A DNA stretch of 64,000 bases from Nostoc carneum NIES-2107 (GCA_002368155.1 AP018180.1:1116001-1180000), one strand, 5' to 3'; shown: positions 40,316 to 49,938, counted from the first letter of the stretch. Numbers and translations are program-made. Notes: a model not told the origin generated them from the sequence alone.

Positions 40316-41521
40316 CTAAATATGAATCGCTACATCCACTTGTAAGTTAGTGAGGCGTGATACCTTGGCACTCTCTTTTGGATCGTCTATGCAGATTTTG
40401 ACCTCGATAATTTTGCGATCGGTGTCGGAACTGGGGTTGAGGCTGAAGATACTTTGCTTCTCAACTTGCCAACCTACATTTTCTACGGTTCCTTGCAATT
40501 TTCCTACAATAGCTGGGCTGGTAATGGTCACTTTTTGACCTTTACGGACTTTTTGAATATCGGTTTGGTAGACTTCTGCAACTACGTACATTTGAGATAT
40601 GTTACCTATCTCAGCAAAGCCTGATGTAGCAATTACTTCGCCGGTTCTGGCATGAATTTTTAAAATTGTGCCATCAATAGGAGATTTAATGTAGGTTAAA
40701 TCAAGGTCGGCTTTTGCCTGTTTAACAGCCGTTGTAGCACTTCTAACTTGGGTTTGTGCTACTTCCACATCTACAGGACGTACTTCTTTGACACTGCTAA
40801 GTTGGGATTGTGCTTGTTTAATTTGGCTTTGTAGGGTGTCTTGAGTCCGTTTCTTGGTAGCTTTGGCTTCTTCAAGCTGCTGTTGTGCAGTTTTGAGTTG
40901 CAGTGCTTTGCTATCGCCTACGGAAGCTGCGATCGCACCTTGTTTGAACAATTGCTGATAGCGATCGTTCTCGGTTTTGGCATTTTCTACCTGCGCCTGG
41001 AGACGCGCAATTGTGGCTTCTTGCGCTGCTACATCTCCTTTTAATTGGGATTGTAAGCTGGCGATCGTTGCTTTTTGCGCGTCAATATCTCCAGTTTTCG
41101 CACCAGATTTTACCTGCGCTAGTTGGGCTTTGGCTACTTGCAGTTTATCTAAAGCTTGTTGCAAAGCAGCTGTCGCGCGATTGTAGTCTTCCAGGTAAGC
41201 TAAAACTTGTCCAGCCTGTACCTTGTCTCCTTCCTTAACCAAGAGTTTTTCAACTCGGACACCGTTAATAGAATTAGGTGCAGACAAATAAGTAATTTCG
41301 CCTTCCGGCTGTAAACGTCCTAAAGCCGTAATTGCAACTTTTGCAGGCGCAGGTTTTGTGGGGGTATTAGTTGGGCGAGTGTAAAGATTAGAGCGAAAAA
41401 ATAATGTTGATAAACCGTAAAAAGATGCTAACCCAGTAGCTAAGATGACAGAAACTCCTAAAACAATTTGCCACCGATGAATAGGTTTAGAGAATAACGG
41501 ATTTTCCTTGTTTGCTGTCAT
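40316..41521 (-). CDS. hgdB: DevB/HgdB-type membrane fusion protein
   Basis: 401 residues of the HlyD/RND-type periplasmic adaptor family. An N-terminal anchor helix (IVLGVSVILATGLASFYGLS, about 19-38) is followed by a lipoyl-like half-motif (VKEGDKVQAGQVLAYLE). A long alpha-helical hairpin (about 118-250, rich in Ala, Gln, Lys) docks TolC. Then come the second lipoyl half (IKSPIDGTILKIHARTGEVI) and a beta-barrel. It is the first gene of the minus-strand cluster. With HgdC it would form the inner part of the glycolipid exporter. Heterocyst-specific control is expected, but I could not find a clean NtcA box (GTA-N8-TAC) upstream. Confidence 0.88.
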   Translation of the reverse strand: MTANKENPLFSKPIHRWQIVLGVSVILATGLASFYGLSTLFFRSNLYTRPTNTPTKPAPAKVAITALGRLQPEGEITYLSAPNSINGVRVEKLLVKEGDKVQAGQVLAYLEDYNRATAALQQALDKLQVAKAQLAQVKSGAKTGDIDAQKATIASLQSQLKGDVAAQEATIARLQAQVENAKTENDRYQQLFKQGAIAASVGDSKALQLKTAQQQLEEAKATKKRTQDTLQSQIKQAQSQLSSVKEVRPVDVEVAQTQVRSATTAVKQAKADLDLTYIKSPIDGTILKIHARTGEVIATSGFAEIGNISQMYVVAEVYQTDIQKVRKGQKVTITSPAIVGKLQGTVENVGWQVEKQSIFSLNPSSDTDRKIIEVKICIDDPKESAKVSRLTNLQVDVAIHI

Positions 41522-41967
41522 ATTTTTATTCCAGTTGTGCTGTGTCGGGGGAATAATTTAAAGGTCTATCTCACTTGATTACATTCGACTTATCCCACTT
41601 TATGCTGTTTAAACTCAGTCTAAAAGTTCAGGATGATATGAAGTAAATTAATTGGTAACCTAGTTATCTTATTTGAGATAAAATCAGCTTTTGAAATACT
41701 AATTTGTATCTCATCTCAAGATTCATCCTTCATCCTTTATCCGACTGTAAAACATGAGATAAGTCTGATTAGTTGTAGGTAATTTTTTTACGCTTTTATG
41801 CTTAGAAAGATTATTCGTTACAAGCCGATATTCTCCCTGTAGAAGCACTAAATATGAATTAAAGCAACGCCAATAATGCCTATAAACCTAGCAAGATACA
41901 AGGATTAATGAAGTATACCCGTCAGAGTACGGCACTGCCCAGAGGTGTAAACTTAAGCTAAAAGCTA

Positions 41968-42200
41968 GGGCGGGTGTTGTACAAATCCCTCGCCCTCATC
42001 CCCTAACCCCTTCTCCCTGGGGGAGAAGGGGAATTGAATCTCTTGCTTGCTCCCCTCTCCCTCAGGAGAAGGGGAATTGAATCTCTTGCTCCCTTATCCC
42101 CCAGGAGAAGGGGAATTAAATCTCTTGCTCCCCTCTCCCTGAGGGAGAGGGGCTGGGGGTGAGGGCGAAACCTTGCAACCAAGCGGGTTTCACATTAAGT
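41968..42200. repeat. CCCTCATCCCCTAACCCC-type repeat with three tandem units
   Basis: Starts GGGTGTTGTACAAATCCCTC, contains three ~40-bp units with GGAGAAGGGGAATTGAATCT, and ends near AACCAAGCGGGTTTCACATT. The copy at 45910-46062 has the same ends but a single unit. Arms of G and C tracts form hairpins. Confidence 0.8.
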
Positions 42201-42719
42201 TGACACAGGTGAGCACTACCGCCTCTACACCTCTCGATATAATTTTGTACTCTTGCATCTGTTGCTGAATGGTGTTGATTCCTCAAAACCTTAAATCAAC
42301 TGGTTTTATATTCAGCACTTGGCTATAGATATGCAAACTAAATGTGGTTTAGCTTAATTGCTAATTACGCTACTACTAAGCATCCTTAATTTTATCTTCT
42401 ACAGTCAACAAATCCCGTAACTTAAGAATTAAGTAGCGCTAGCAACAAAAAAATCTCCCAAATAATGTAGCGCTGATTGATATGACTAGAAAACTAGGAT
42501 AAAGCTTTGTTAAAGTATTGCAAAAACACTTTAGCTTGTCAATCAGTTTTCACTGTCTATTTTGTTATTGAATCTCCATAATATATAGAACAAATGACGA
42601 GGAAACTATTAATATATACTAAGTAATTTTCCTCATTTCGCTCTCAGATATTAAGGCTAATCAACTCACATTAATATTATCAATCAATTACTGTTAATTC
42701 ATTTGTGTACCATTAGACA

Positions 42720-42897
42720 GTCTGGGAAATTGGGGATTGGGGACTGGGGACTGGGGATTGGGGACTGGGGACTGGGGAGGCAGAGGGGCAGGGGGCAGGG
42801 GGCAGGGAGCAGGGGGGAATTCCAATTACCCATTACCCATTACCCATTACTCATTACTCATTACTCATTACTCATTACTCATTACTCATTACCCATG
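42720..42897. repeat. short tandem repeats (GGGGACTGG, ATTACTC)
   Basis: GGGGATT/GGGGACT decamer runs, then GGCAGGG runs, then ATTACCC/ATTACTC heptamers. Same composite as near 32.9 and 34.4 kb but in the opposite orientation. It ends about 70 bp before the ParB-like start. Confidence 0.85.
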
Positions 42898-42965
42898 CCC
42901 CTTGACTATTGATATCTTAATGCTATGGTTGGTGTTTTGACTGGCTGCACTGAAGAACAGTAGTT

Positions 42966-44297
42966 ATGCCTATTGTGCCAATAAATCAGATTCTCGTTGG
43001 TTGCAATCGTCGCCCAATTAAGGGTGATAAGGTGAATGAGTTAAAGGAATCAATTAAGGCTAATGGTCTGTTGAATCCGATTACGGTGGATCAAAAGCTC
43101 AATTTGATTGCGGGATTGCATCGGTTGACGGCTTGTAAGCTGTTGGGGTTAGATGCGATCGCGTGTAATATTGTGACTTACCAAGGGCCAGATCAAGCGC
43201 GGTTGGCAGAAATTGATGAGAATTTAATCCGCAATGAGCTAGAACCCCTAGAACGCTCGGAATTATGGTTAGAGCGCGATCGCATTTTGGAACGTATGGG
43301 ATTGCGGGCGAAGGCGGGAGATAATCAACATACTCTCAAAGGTGGTGAAATGATTTCACTACCTCCGAAGCGAACTGTGGAGTTAGCGAAGGAAGCTGGC
43401 TACTCTGAGCGCACTTTTCAGCATGGAAAGCAGATTGCAAAAGGGATTCACCCTGATGTCAAACAGATGATTAAAGGGACTGCGATCGCAGAAAGTCCCA
43501 CGGCTTTATTAAAAATAGCTAGAGCAGGTAGTCAGGAACGCGCTTTAGCAGAAGCCGCACAACAGGCGCTGGAATTAGCCCAGACGCAAGGAGATATACA
43601 AGCAGCACAAAAACAAGCAAAATTGCTAGCTGAGGCGCAAAATCAGCAAAAAGATTTACAGATTTTAGCCTACAACAGTGCTTTGGCAGAGAAACAAGCA
43701 AAGTTACTGCTCAAGAAAAACCCGCGTCCCTCTGAAGAGTCAGGCGAGAAATTAGCGAACTCAGCTATTAAGGTGACAGCAGGCGAGGAATGGGTGCTGG
43801 GGCGACATTTGGTATATTGTGGCGATACTTCCAAGCAGGATTTCATGAACCTGCTGCCCTCCGATGCAGCATTAGCGATCGCAACTGTTTCCTCAACTTG
43901 GAACCATAATTACTTGGCTGGGGAAGCGCGGGTTGTAGCGGTATTGCGATCGCAAGGGCAAATTTACGAATTTTATAGGCACAATCAAATGCCTTTTCAA
44001 TACGAATTACTGTTAGGAAATATCTATGTAGGGATTTTCTCTCATCAATCTCTATCCCAGCCACAAACAGCAATTAATCTTGAAGGTGTAGAAGCCATCG
44101 TCAATTACTTAATTAATTTATATACCAGTCCTAATAATTTTGTAATTGCGCCTTTCATGGGGAATGGCGAAGTTTTGATTGCTTGCGAAAGGATGGGGCG
44201 AATTTGTTTTATTGGTGACGAGCAACCGGAGTTAATCAGCCGGGGAATTGGGCGCTGGGAGAAGTGGACAGGAAAGCGATGTCAGAAAATGGGATGA
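42966..44297 (+). CDS. ParB-like nuclease domain fused to degenerate DNA methyltransferase
   Basis: 443 residues. Residues 1-100 are a ParB/sulfiredoxin-like domain (CNRRPIKGDKVNELKESIKA, NLIAGLHRLTACKLLG, EIDENLIRNELEPLER). A helical region with an HTH-like stretch (RTVELAKEAGYSERTFQHGKQ) follows. Residues 275-440 match N4/N6 methyltransferases that follow ParB domains in phage and plasmid proteins: WVLGRHLVYCGDTSK near 275 and APFMGNGEVLIACERMGRICFIGDE near 390, ending RWEKWTGKR. The catalytic DPPY motif is absent; its place has ALAIATVSSTWNHNYL, so the enzyme is probably inactive and may only bind DNA or SAM. It stands alone, with no ParA partner nearby. Confidence 0.8.
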   Translation: MPIVPINQILVGCNRRPIKGDKVNELKESIKANGLLNPITVDQKLNLIAGLHRLTACKLLGLDAIACNIVTYQGPDQARLAEIDENLIRNELEPLERSELWLERDRILERMGLRAKAGDNQHTLKGGEMISLPPKRTVELAKEAGYSERTFQHGKQIAKGIHPDVKQMIKGTAIAESPTALLKIARAGSQERALAEAAQQALELAQTQGDIQAAQKQAKLLAEAQNQQKDLQILAYNSALAEKQAKLLLKKNPRPSEESGEKLANSAIKVTAGEEWVLGRHLVYCGDTSKQDFMNLLPSDAALAIATVSSTWNHNYLAGEARVVAVLRSQGQIYEFYRHNQMPFQYELLLGNIYVGIFSHQSLSQPQTAINLEGVEAIVNYLINLYTSPNNFVIAPFMGNGEVLIACERMGRICFIGDEQPELISRGIGRWEKWTGKRCQKMG

Positions 44298-44364
44298 TAA
44301 AAGACGCACAGACAGCAGCAGTTTTCAGCTATTTCAAAAACATCTGTCATCAGAGTCTACCATT

Positions 44365-44416
44365 GCTCAGTTCCCCTTCTCCCTGAGGGAGAAGGGGTTA
44401 GGGGATGAGGGCTTGA
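44365..44416. repeat. dispersed CCCTTCTCCCTGAGGGAGAA hairpin repeat
   Basis: Hairpin of the same family as 41968 and 45910, at the 3' end of the DUF559 ORF; related copies inside that ORF at 44773-44812 and 44874-44906. Confidence 0.75.
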
Positions 44417-44991
44417 GCAATTGTATGCAAAACCAACTCAATATCATTAAATATTTGCTCATTACTAAAGCGAATCACAGTAAATTGATGAGATAGCAAC
44501 CAGTTTTCTCTAATATAGTCTTCCGTTTGCTGACTTGCATGAATGCTACCATCCACCTCGATAATTAGTAATTTTTCGTGACAATAAAAATCAACAATAT
44601 ATCTATCAATATTCTGTTGTCTGCGGAATTTTTTATTTAATAAACGTCGATTTCTTAAACATTCCCACAATATTGTTTCTGCTGGTGTTTGTTGTTTTCT
44701 TAATTCGCGAGCGCGTTCTAATAATACATCGGGAATTTGTCGGTTGCTACCTGCTAATTCTGCAATTTCTGCCCTCACCCCTAGCCCCTCTCCCTCAGGG
44801 AGAGGGGGATAAGAGTTATTTTTATATTTTTGTTGATTTTCTTGTTCCTGTTCTTTTTCTTTTTCTTTACTCCCTCTCCCAGAGGGAGAGGGTAGGGGTG
44901 AGGGTTCATATTCCATAATAAAATCAACTCTCATTCTATGCGCTAATACTCGCGCTTTTACTATTATTATCTGATGCTTGTTGTGCAACAT
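44398..44991 (-). CDS. DUF559 (PD-(D/E)XK nuclease-like) protein with repeat-derived N-terminus
   Basis: Up to 197 residues. The C-terminal 110 form a DUF559/Vsr-like domain: RARELRKQQTPAETILWECL, RRQQNIDRYIVDFYCHEKLLIIEVDGSIH (Asp and E-V-D of the nuclease core). The N-terminal part reads through two repeat copies (44773-44812, 44874-44906), giving PSPLPSPSGRG and PPLPEGEGLGVRAE. The start is unclear: Met1 (44991) overlaps the upstream gene by 56 bp, Met26 (44916) does not. DUF559 proteins are common solo ORFs beside selfish elements. Confidence 0.65.
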   Translation of the reverse strand: MLHNKHQIIIVKARVLAHRMRVDFIMEYEPSPLPSPSGRGSKEKEKEQEQENQQKYKNNSYPPLPEGEGLGVRAEIAELAGSNRQIPDVLLERARELRKQQTPAETILWECLRNRRLLNKKFRRQQNIDRYIVDFYCHEKLLIIEVDGSIHASQQTEDYIRENWLLSHQFTVIRFSNEQIFNDIELVLHTIAQALIP

Positions 44992-45343
44992 TTTTTAAGC
45001 GGCTCGACCTCATTTTGCGGACGCGATCGCTATCTCGAACACCACCTGCTGTTTCATATTGGGGGCTATCTGTGCCGTACTTAATAGCAATTAGCATTAG
45101 CATTTTTTGAGAAAGTTTATTCAAATTTTTCTCCATCTCTTCAACTTCAGTTAAAGAAGAATCAGCTAAAGCCAGAGCATTATTATGAACCTCAAGTTTA
45201 TTACGTAAATTTTCCATTGACTCCAGCAGTTTATCCAGACTATAATCATCATCCAGTTTCAGAGTTGGATCGATCAATTTCATTCCATCTGCTCTTGACT
45301 TAACTTTTTCTAAAACGCTGGATTTACGTTTTTTGCGGCTCAT
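44936..45343 (-). CDS. conserved hypothetical cyanobacterial protein
   Basis: 135 residues: basic start (MSRKKRKSSVLEK), a central predicted coiled coil (about 35-95, LLESMENLRNKLEVHNNALA.. LTEVEEMEKNLNK) and a basic tail with QYETAGGVRDSDRVRKMR. I recognise the YE.AGG.R.SDR pattern from other cyanobacterial hypothetical proteins but know no function. It probably binds nucleic acid or acts as an adaptor given its charge; this is a guess. Its 3' end overlaps the longest form of the DUF559 ORF. Confidence 0.65.
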   Translation of the reverse strand: MSRKKRKSSVLEKVKSRADGMKLIDPTLKLDDDYSLDKLLESMENLRNKLEVHNNALALADSSLTEVEEMEKNLNKLSQKMLMLIAIKYGTDSPQYETAGGVRDSDRVRKMRSSRLKNVAQQASDNNSKSASISA

Positions 45344-45469
45344 AAATTTGCCCTGTTTAAATAATTCTAAACATAGCTTGCCTCAATTAAATCGAAATCT
45401 GGTTCAGCATAAATAGCAGTTTTTGAACGTACAATTTTCAGCTAATATTCAGTAATATTTCGGTGTCTA

Positions 45470-45565
45470 ATACCAATTTAAATAATGTTTGCGACACATC
45501 AATATAAGAGGGCAAGGCATTGCCTTGCCCCTACAATCTGTCGCATTCTTTTGTCAAATTGGTAT
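45470..45565. repeat. 96-bp MITE-like element with perfect ATACCAATTT ends
   Basis: 10-bp perfect inverted ends ATACCAATTT / AAATTGGTAT enclosing GCGACACATCAATATAAGAG and GGCAAGGCATTGCCTTGCCC (a hairpin). A related copy ends at 50244. Confidence 0.85.
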
Positions 45566-45621
45566 AATTACTCATCTTAAAAAGGCAAGAGGCAAAAACA
45601 AGAGGTAGGAAATATTAGGAA

Positions 45622-45894
45622 AGCCGCTATTGAGTTGAGGATAGCCGCTATTGAGTTGAGGATAGCCACTATTGAGTTGAGAATAGCCACTATTGAGTTG
45701 AGCAAAGCCACTATTGAGTTAAGCAAAGCCACTACTGAGTTGAGCAAAGCCACTATTGAGTTGAGAATAGCCACTATTGAGTTGAGAATAGCCACTACTG
45801 AGTTGAGAATAGCCACTACTGAGTTGAGAATAGCCGCTATTGAGTTGAGCAAAGCCACTATTGAGTTGAGAATAGCCACTACTGACTTAACGAT
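45622..45894. repeat. minisatellite, 13 x 21 bp
   Basis: Thirteen exact-length units of the form AGCCACTATTGAGTTGAGAAT with variation at few positions (R/Y changes and GAAT versus GCAA ends). Because 21 is a multiple of three, all frames stay open: plus strand gives heptads like IELRIAT, minus strand like LNSIVAI. The end pairs with AGTGGCT just downstream. Confidence 0.95.
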
Positions 45895-45909
45895 AGTGGC
45901 TTCTGTTAT

Positions 45910-46062
45910 TGGCGGGCGTTGTACAAATACCTCGCGCCCTCATCCCCTAACCCCTTCTCCCCCAGGGAGAAGGGGAACTAAATCTCTTGCCCCCCTCTCC
46001 CTGAGGGAGAGGGGCTGGGGGTGAGGGCAAAACCTTCCAACCAAGCGCTTTTCACGTTCAAT
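45910..46062. repeat. CCCTCATCCCCTAACCCC-type repeat, single unit
   Basis: Same left and right ends as 41968-42200 with one unit. Lies in the promoter region of the CHAT gene. Confidence 0.8.
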
Positions 46063-46188
46063 TAACCCCACTGGCTACTGCCATGCCCTCTAGAATATAA
46101 CGAAACGCGATCGCCTAGCATTTTTACGGAATTTAGGCTAAAAAGTTTGTATTATCTCAAATAACCTGCCACGCCCACACAGCCGACT

Positions 46189-49100
46189 ATGGAATTAAAT
46201 CTCCGCTTCCCAGAGAATCATCAAGTCATTGTAACATTTGATGGGCAAGAAACTGAGCGGCTGGATTTTGCCTCACCGTTGAGTGCAGCAGACAGAGAAG
46301 AGATTCGCTGGTACTTAGAAACTTATGCAGCACATTACACCACGGATGTAGACGATAAACGGGCGGAAGGGATAGCAAAAAAATTCCGGCAATGGGGCGA
46401 AGATTTATTTAATGCAGTTTTTCAAAATCGGGCTGCTCAACGGCTGTTTAATTATTTTCAAGATGAAAATCAACCAGGACGCTTATTAACAATCAGCGCC
46501 AGTCATCCAGCAATTTTATCGCTGCCTTGGGAATTGTTATGCGACCCAGAAGGTACTTATTTGTTTCACGAAAATCCCCGCATTTCGATTCGTCGCCGCT
46601 TGGCTGGTGCAGGGGGTGGACGCAGACCGTTTAAAGTGCAAGTCAAGGATCGTTTGCGGTTATTGTTTGTTATCAGTCGTCCCAGTGATGCGGGATTTAT
46701 TGACCCCCGTGGTGAAGCAATGGCAGTTTTGAATGCCATTCAACAAGCAGCAGCCGGACGAGTTGAGGTAGAATTCTTGCGTCCAGCAACCTTGGATAAT
46801 TTAGTAGCGCGGTTAGAAGACTCGCGCCAACCCCCTGTTGATATTGTGCATTTTGACGGTCATGGCGTATTTGATTTAGATGGGCGTTTCCAAGAACAGG
46901 CTAAACATAGCGACCCCGTGGGACTAACTAAAGGCGGAAATGAGAACGGCGGCAATATAGGTTACTTGTTATTTGAGGATAAAGAAGGGAAAAAAGCCCT
47001 GATTACTGCCGAAACCTTGGGTGATATGCTGAATCGGCAAAAAGTGGGGTTAATTGTTTTGTCTGCCTGTCAGTCGGCGGCGATGGGTGGCGAAGATGGA
47101 GAAGATGCAATGGGTAGTGTAGCCGCTAGGTTAACCCATGCAGGTATTCCCACTGTCTTGGCAATGACTTATTCGGTATTAGTGACAACTACCAATCAAC
47201 TGTTTGCCAAGTTTTATCAGGGTTTAGTATCTGGTGCTGGTATGGGTGAAGCATTAGATAATGCGCGGCGAGACTTGTATCTCAACCAACAACGGGGAGA
47301 ACGGCAACGGGGTGAGAACCGGGTGCAGTTAAAATTGCAAGATTGGTTTTTACCTGCCTTGTATCAAGCAGCTGGCGATACGCCGTTATTGCAGCAAGAC
47401 TTGAACAACCAAGAAAGCGGCGAGACACCAAAATGGGGAAACTTGCCGGATTTACAAGAAGCTGGATTCTTCGGTCGTAGCCGGGAATTGTGGCAGATAG
47501 AACGCTGGTTTGTGCAGGGAACGCGCCGCCTCACAGTATCGGGTTTTGGTGGACAGGGAAAAACCTATCTTGTCCAGGAAGCAGGACGCTGGTTACACCG
47601 CACGGGGATGTTTGAGAAAGTTTGTTTTGTTGATTATGCTGCCTTTGGTGGTGTGGATGCTGTAGGCTGGGCAGTTAGCACCCTGGCGACAGTGTTAGAC
47701 GAGAGTTTAATTGATGGGGCGGCGGCAACTCAGGCGTTGCGTAAGCAAGCCACTCTGCTGATTTTAGATAACTTAGAAACCTTGCCAGCAGAAACCCTAC
47801 GGGAACTGTTAACCGTAGCAAAACAGTGGTCTGAGGTGGGGGAATGTCGGGTATTACTCACCACTCGCACCCCAGATTTTCACCATCCCGATTATCCCAC
47901 ACAAGGCAGTCGCAAACATATCTCCTTACCTTTGCGAGGTTTGGGACAAGAAGATGCCCTAGCGTATTTCCAGAGTTTAATTAAACTGACGCTAGCACCC
48001 AAATTTGACCCACCTAAACGCGAGGTGTTGTTGGAATTATTTAAACTGGTGGATTTTCATCCCCTCTCCATTGGTTTGTTAGCGAAACAGTTGGAAAGTC
48101 GCCGTCCAGCAGAGTTGGGACAACGCTTAGAAGCTTTGATTGCCCAAACACCAGATAATCCCCTATTGGCATCTTTGAATTTATCTTTAGAACGGTTGGA
48201 TGCTGAAGCAATGCAGTTGTTGCCTCGTTTAGGCGTGTTTCAGGGCGGGGCGTTAGAAGGTTACTTGCTGGAAATTACAGAAATTTCTGAGTCACAGTGG
48301 CAAACTTTGCGCCCAGCATTAGAAGGCACTGGTTTAATTCAAGTTGATGGGCCTTTTCTCAAATTTCACCCCACCTTAGCCCCTGCCTTGTGGCCGCGCT
48401 TATCCCCAGAAGCACAGACACAACTGCTTGCCCGTTATCAACATTGTTATTATCTACTTTCTTACTATTTGTATACTGAAGATAGCAAAAACCCTCATGG
48501 AGTTCGTACCATTGCCGAACGGGAATTACCGAATTTACTTTATGCAGTTGATGGTGCGTTGAATGCAGGTGCAGAATGGGCAGTAGAGTTTGTTGACAAT
48601 GTAAACTTGTTTCTTGGCTACTTTGGACTTAACCGCGATCGCACTAGACTAAATCAAAGGATTGCTCAGTTGACTGGGGAAGTAGGTTCCGACACATGGT
48701 ATCTCAGCCGTACTATTTCAGGCGAGCAATTATACAATGCTGGTCGCCATCAACAAGCAGCGCAGGTGTTTAGTGAGATACTGGCAGAGTTGGGCGAGCA
48801 ACCAAGTTATAACCGCTGTGTTACTTTGGGTAGGCTGGGGCGGTGCTTAGAGAAACAAAGACAAACAGCACAAGCAGCAGAAATTTACCGTCAGGGGTTA
48901 GCAGTGGCGCAGCAGTTGGAACAGTCTAATGATGTAAAGAATCTGATGGGAACGTTGCAGACTGGCTTGGCAGATGCGCTGAGTAAGATGGGGAATTATG
49001 GTGAGGCACGCATTGCTTATGAAGCAGGATTAGCTATTTATAAAGAAATTAGCGACCTTAGTGGGGCTGCGGCATCAAATTTTCAACTCGGCATTCTAGC

Positions 49101-49938
49101 TAGGCGGCAAGGCAACCTCCCAGAAGCAGAACAGCGTTACCTTGAAGCACTGACTACTTTCCAGCAACTCAACGAACCAGCATCAGAAGCCGCAGCTTGG
49201 CATCAACTGGGTATAGTGTACGAAGAAGACAAGCAATGGGACGCTGCGGAAAATGCTTACCGAGAAGCAGCACGGATTAATGAATCTCAAGGAAATCTGG
49301 CAGATGCAGCAAGTACTTGGGGTCAATTAGGCAACCTTAATTTATCTGTTGGCAAACCGGGGGAGGCAGAGGCTTGGTATCGCAAGGCTTTGAAGCAATA
49401 TCAAAAATTAGAAAATCAAGCAAATGCATCTCTAGTATTAAATAACCTCGCTAACCTACTAGAAAACCAACCCCACCGCCTCAGCGAAGCCCGACAATTG
49501 GCAGAAGAAGCATTAGCCATCCGCAAAACCTTAGACCCAGGTGCGGCTGAGATATGGATAATCTATGACATCTTGGCAGATATTGCCGACAAGCAGGGCG
49601 ACAGCACCCAAGCTAAAGAATATCGTCGCCAAGCAAGGCAAGCAAAAGCAGCGTTTGCAGGGACACAGTATGAGTTGCGGCAATATGGGCAGTTGATTGC
49701 ACAGGTAGTAGCTGCTGTGGATGATGCAGAAATCAGGGAACAGCTAGAAATTGAGATGGAGAATCGTGCAGAAGATTTGCCAAATTTCGTTGCTGCCATT
49801 CGTCGCATCTTAGCCGGCGAGCGAGATGAGAATATACTGTGCGAGCCGTTAAATTTGGAAAATTCTATGATTATCTCCGCTATCCTGCGGGGTATCGCTG
49901 ACCCTCAATCCCTTGAAGCGTTATTAAATAATTCGTAA
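46189..49938 (+). CDS. CHAT protease-NTPase-TPR protein
   Basis: 1249 residues. The CHAT (caspase HetF-associated with TPRs) domain spans about 120-390, with His225 in VHFDGHGVF and Cys294 in IVLSACQSA. A STAND/NB-ARC-like NTPase follows: Walker A GFGGQGKT (452-459) and Walker B TLLILDNLETLP. A winged-helix-like region and at least six TPRs (about 880-1130) lead to a C-terminal helical piece. The layout fits a nucleotide-gated protease whose TPRs sense a partner. HetF, a CHAT protein of heterocyst formers, is the name-giving relative but this architecture differs, so I give no symbol. It is monocistronic, with repeats on both sides. Confidence 0.88.
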   Translation: MELNLRFPENHQVIVTFDGQETERLDFASPLSAADREEIRWYLETYAAHYTTDVDDKRAEGIAKKFRQWGEDLFNAVFQNRAAQRLFNYFQDENQPGRLLTISASHPAILSLPWELLCDPEGTYLFHENPRISIRRRLAGAGGGRRPFKVQVKDRLRLLFVISRPSDAGFIDPRGEAMAVLNAIQQAAAGRVEVEFLRPATLDNLVARLEDSRQPPVDIVHFDGHGVFDLDGRFQEQAKHSDPVGLTKGGNENGGNIGYLLFEDKEGKKALITAETLGDMLNRQKVGLIVLSACQSAAMGGEDGEDAMGSVAARLTHAGIPTVLAMTYSVLVTTTNQLFAKFYQGLVSGAGMGEALDNARRDLYLNQQRGERQRGENRVQLKLQDWFLPALYQAAGDTPLLQQDLNNQESGETPKWGNLPDLQEAGFFGRSRELWQIERWFVQGTRRLTVSGFGGQGKTYLVQEAGRWLHRTGMFEKVCFVDYAAFGGVDAVGWAVSTLATVLDESLIDGAAATQALRKQATLLILDNLETLPAETLRELLTVAKQWSEVGECRVLLTTRTPDFHHPDYPTQGSRKHISLPLRGLGQEDALAYFQSLIKLTLAPKFDPPKREVLLELFKLVDFHPLSIGLLAKQLESRRPAELGQRLEALIAQTPDNPLLASLNLSLERLDAEAMQLLPRLGVFQGGALEGYLLEITEISESQWQTLRPALEGTGLIQVDGPFLKFHPTLAPALWPRLSPEAQTQLLARYQHCYYLLSYYLYTEDSKNPHGVRTIAERELPNLLYAVDGALNAGAEWAVEFVDNVNLFLGYFGLNRDRTRLNQRIAQLTGEVGSDTWYLSRTISGEQLYNAGRHQQAAQVFSEILAELGEQPSYNRCVTLGRLGRCLEKQRQTAQAAEIYRQGLAVAQQLEQSNDVKNLMGTLQTGLADALSKMGNYGEARIAYEAGLAIYKEISDLSGAAASNFQLGILARRQGNLPEAEQRYLEALTTFQQLNEPASEAAAWHQLGIVYEEDKQWDAAENAYREAARINESQGNLADAASTWGQLGNLNLSVGKPGEAEAWYRKALKQYQKLENQANASLVLNNLANLLENQPHRLSEARQLAEEALAIRKTLDPGAAEIWIIYDILADIADKQGDSTQAKEYRRQARQAKAAFAGTQYELRQYGQLIAQVVAAVDDAEIREQLEIEMENRAEDLPNFVAAIRRILAGERDENILCEPLNLENSMIISAILRGIADPQSLEALLNNS

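Larger units (their letters stand above)
41522..42965. other. 1.4-kb divergent intergenic region rich in repeats
   Basis: Separates hgdB from the ParB-like gene. 41522-41965 is AT-rich and should hold the hgdB promoter. 41968-42200 and 42720-42897 are repeats. 42200-42700 shows no gene. Confidence 0.5.

Noticed and set aside
41760-41790. NtcA box upstream of hgdB
   Set aside because: GTAGGTAATTTTTTAC has the wrong spacing (10 rather than 8 between GTA and TAC).
41968-42200. CRISPR-like array
   Set aside because: Units are contiguous with no unique spacers, imperfect, and belong to a dispersed hairpin family; no cas genes.
45577-46024. Open frames on both strands through the 21-bp array (100 and 129 residues)
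   Set aside because: They are open only because the unit is 21 bp; no ribosome site, and the plus-strand one runs on into a dispersed repeat.
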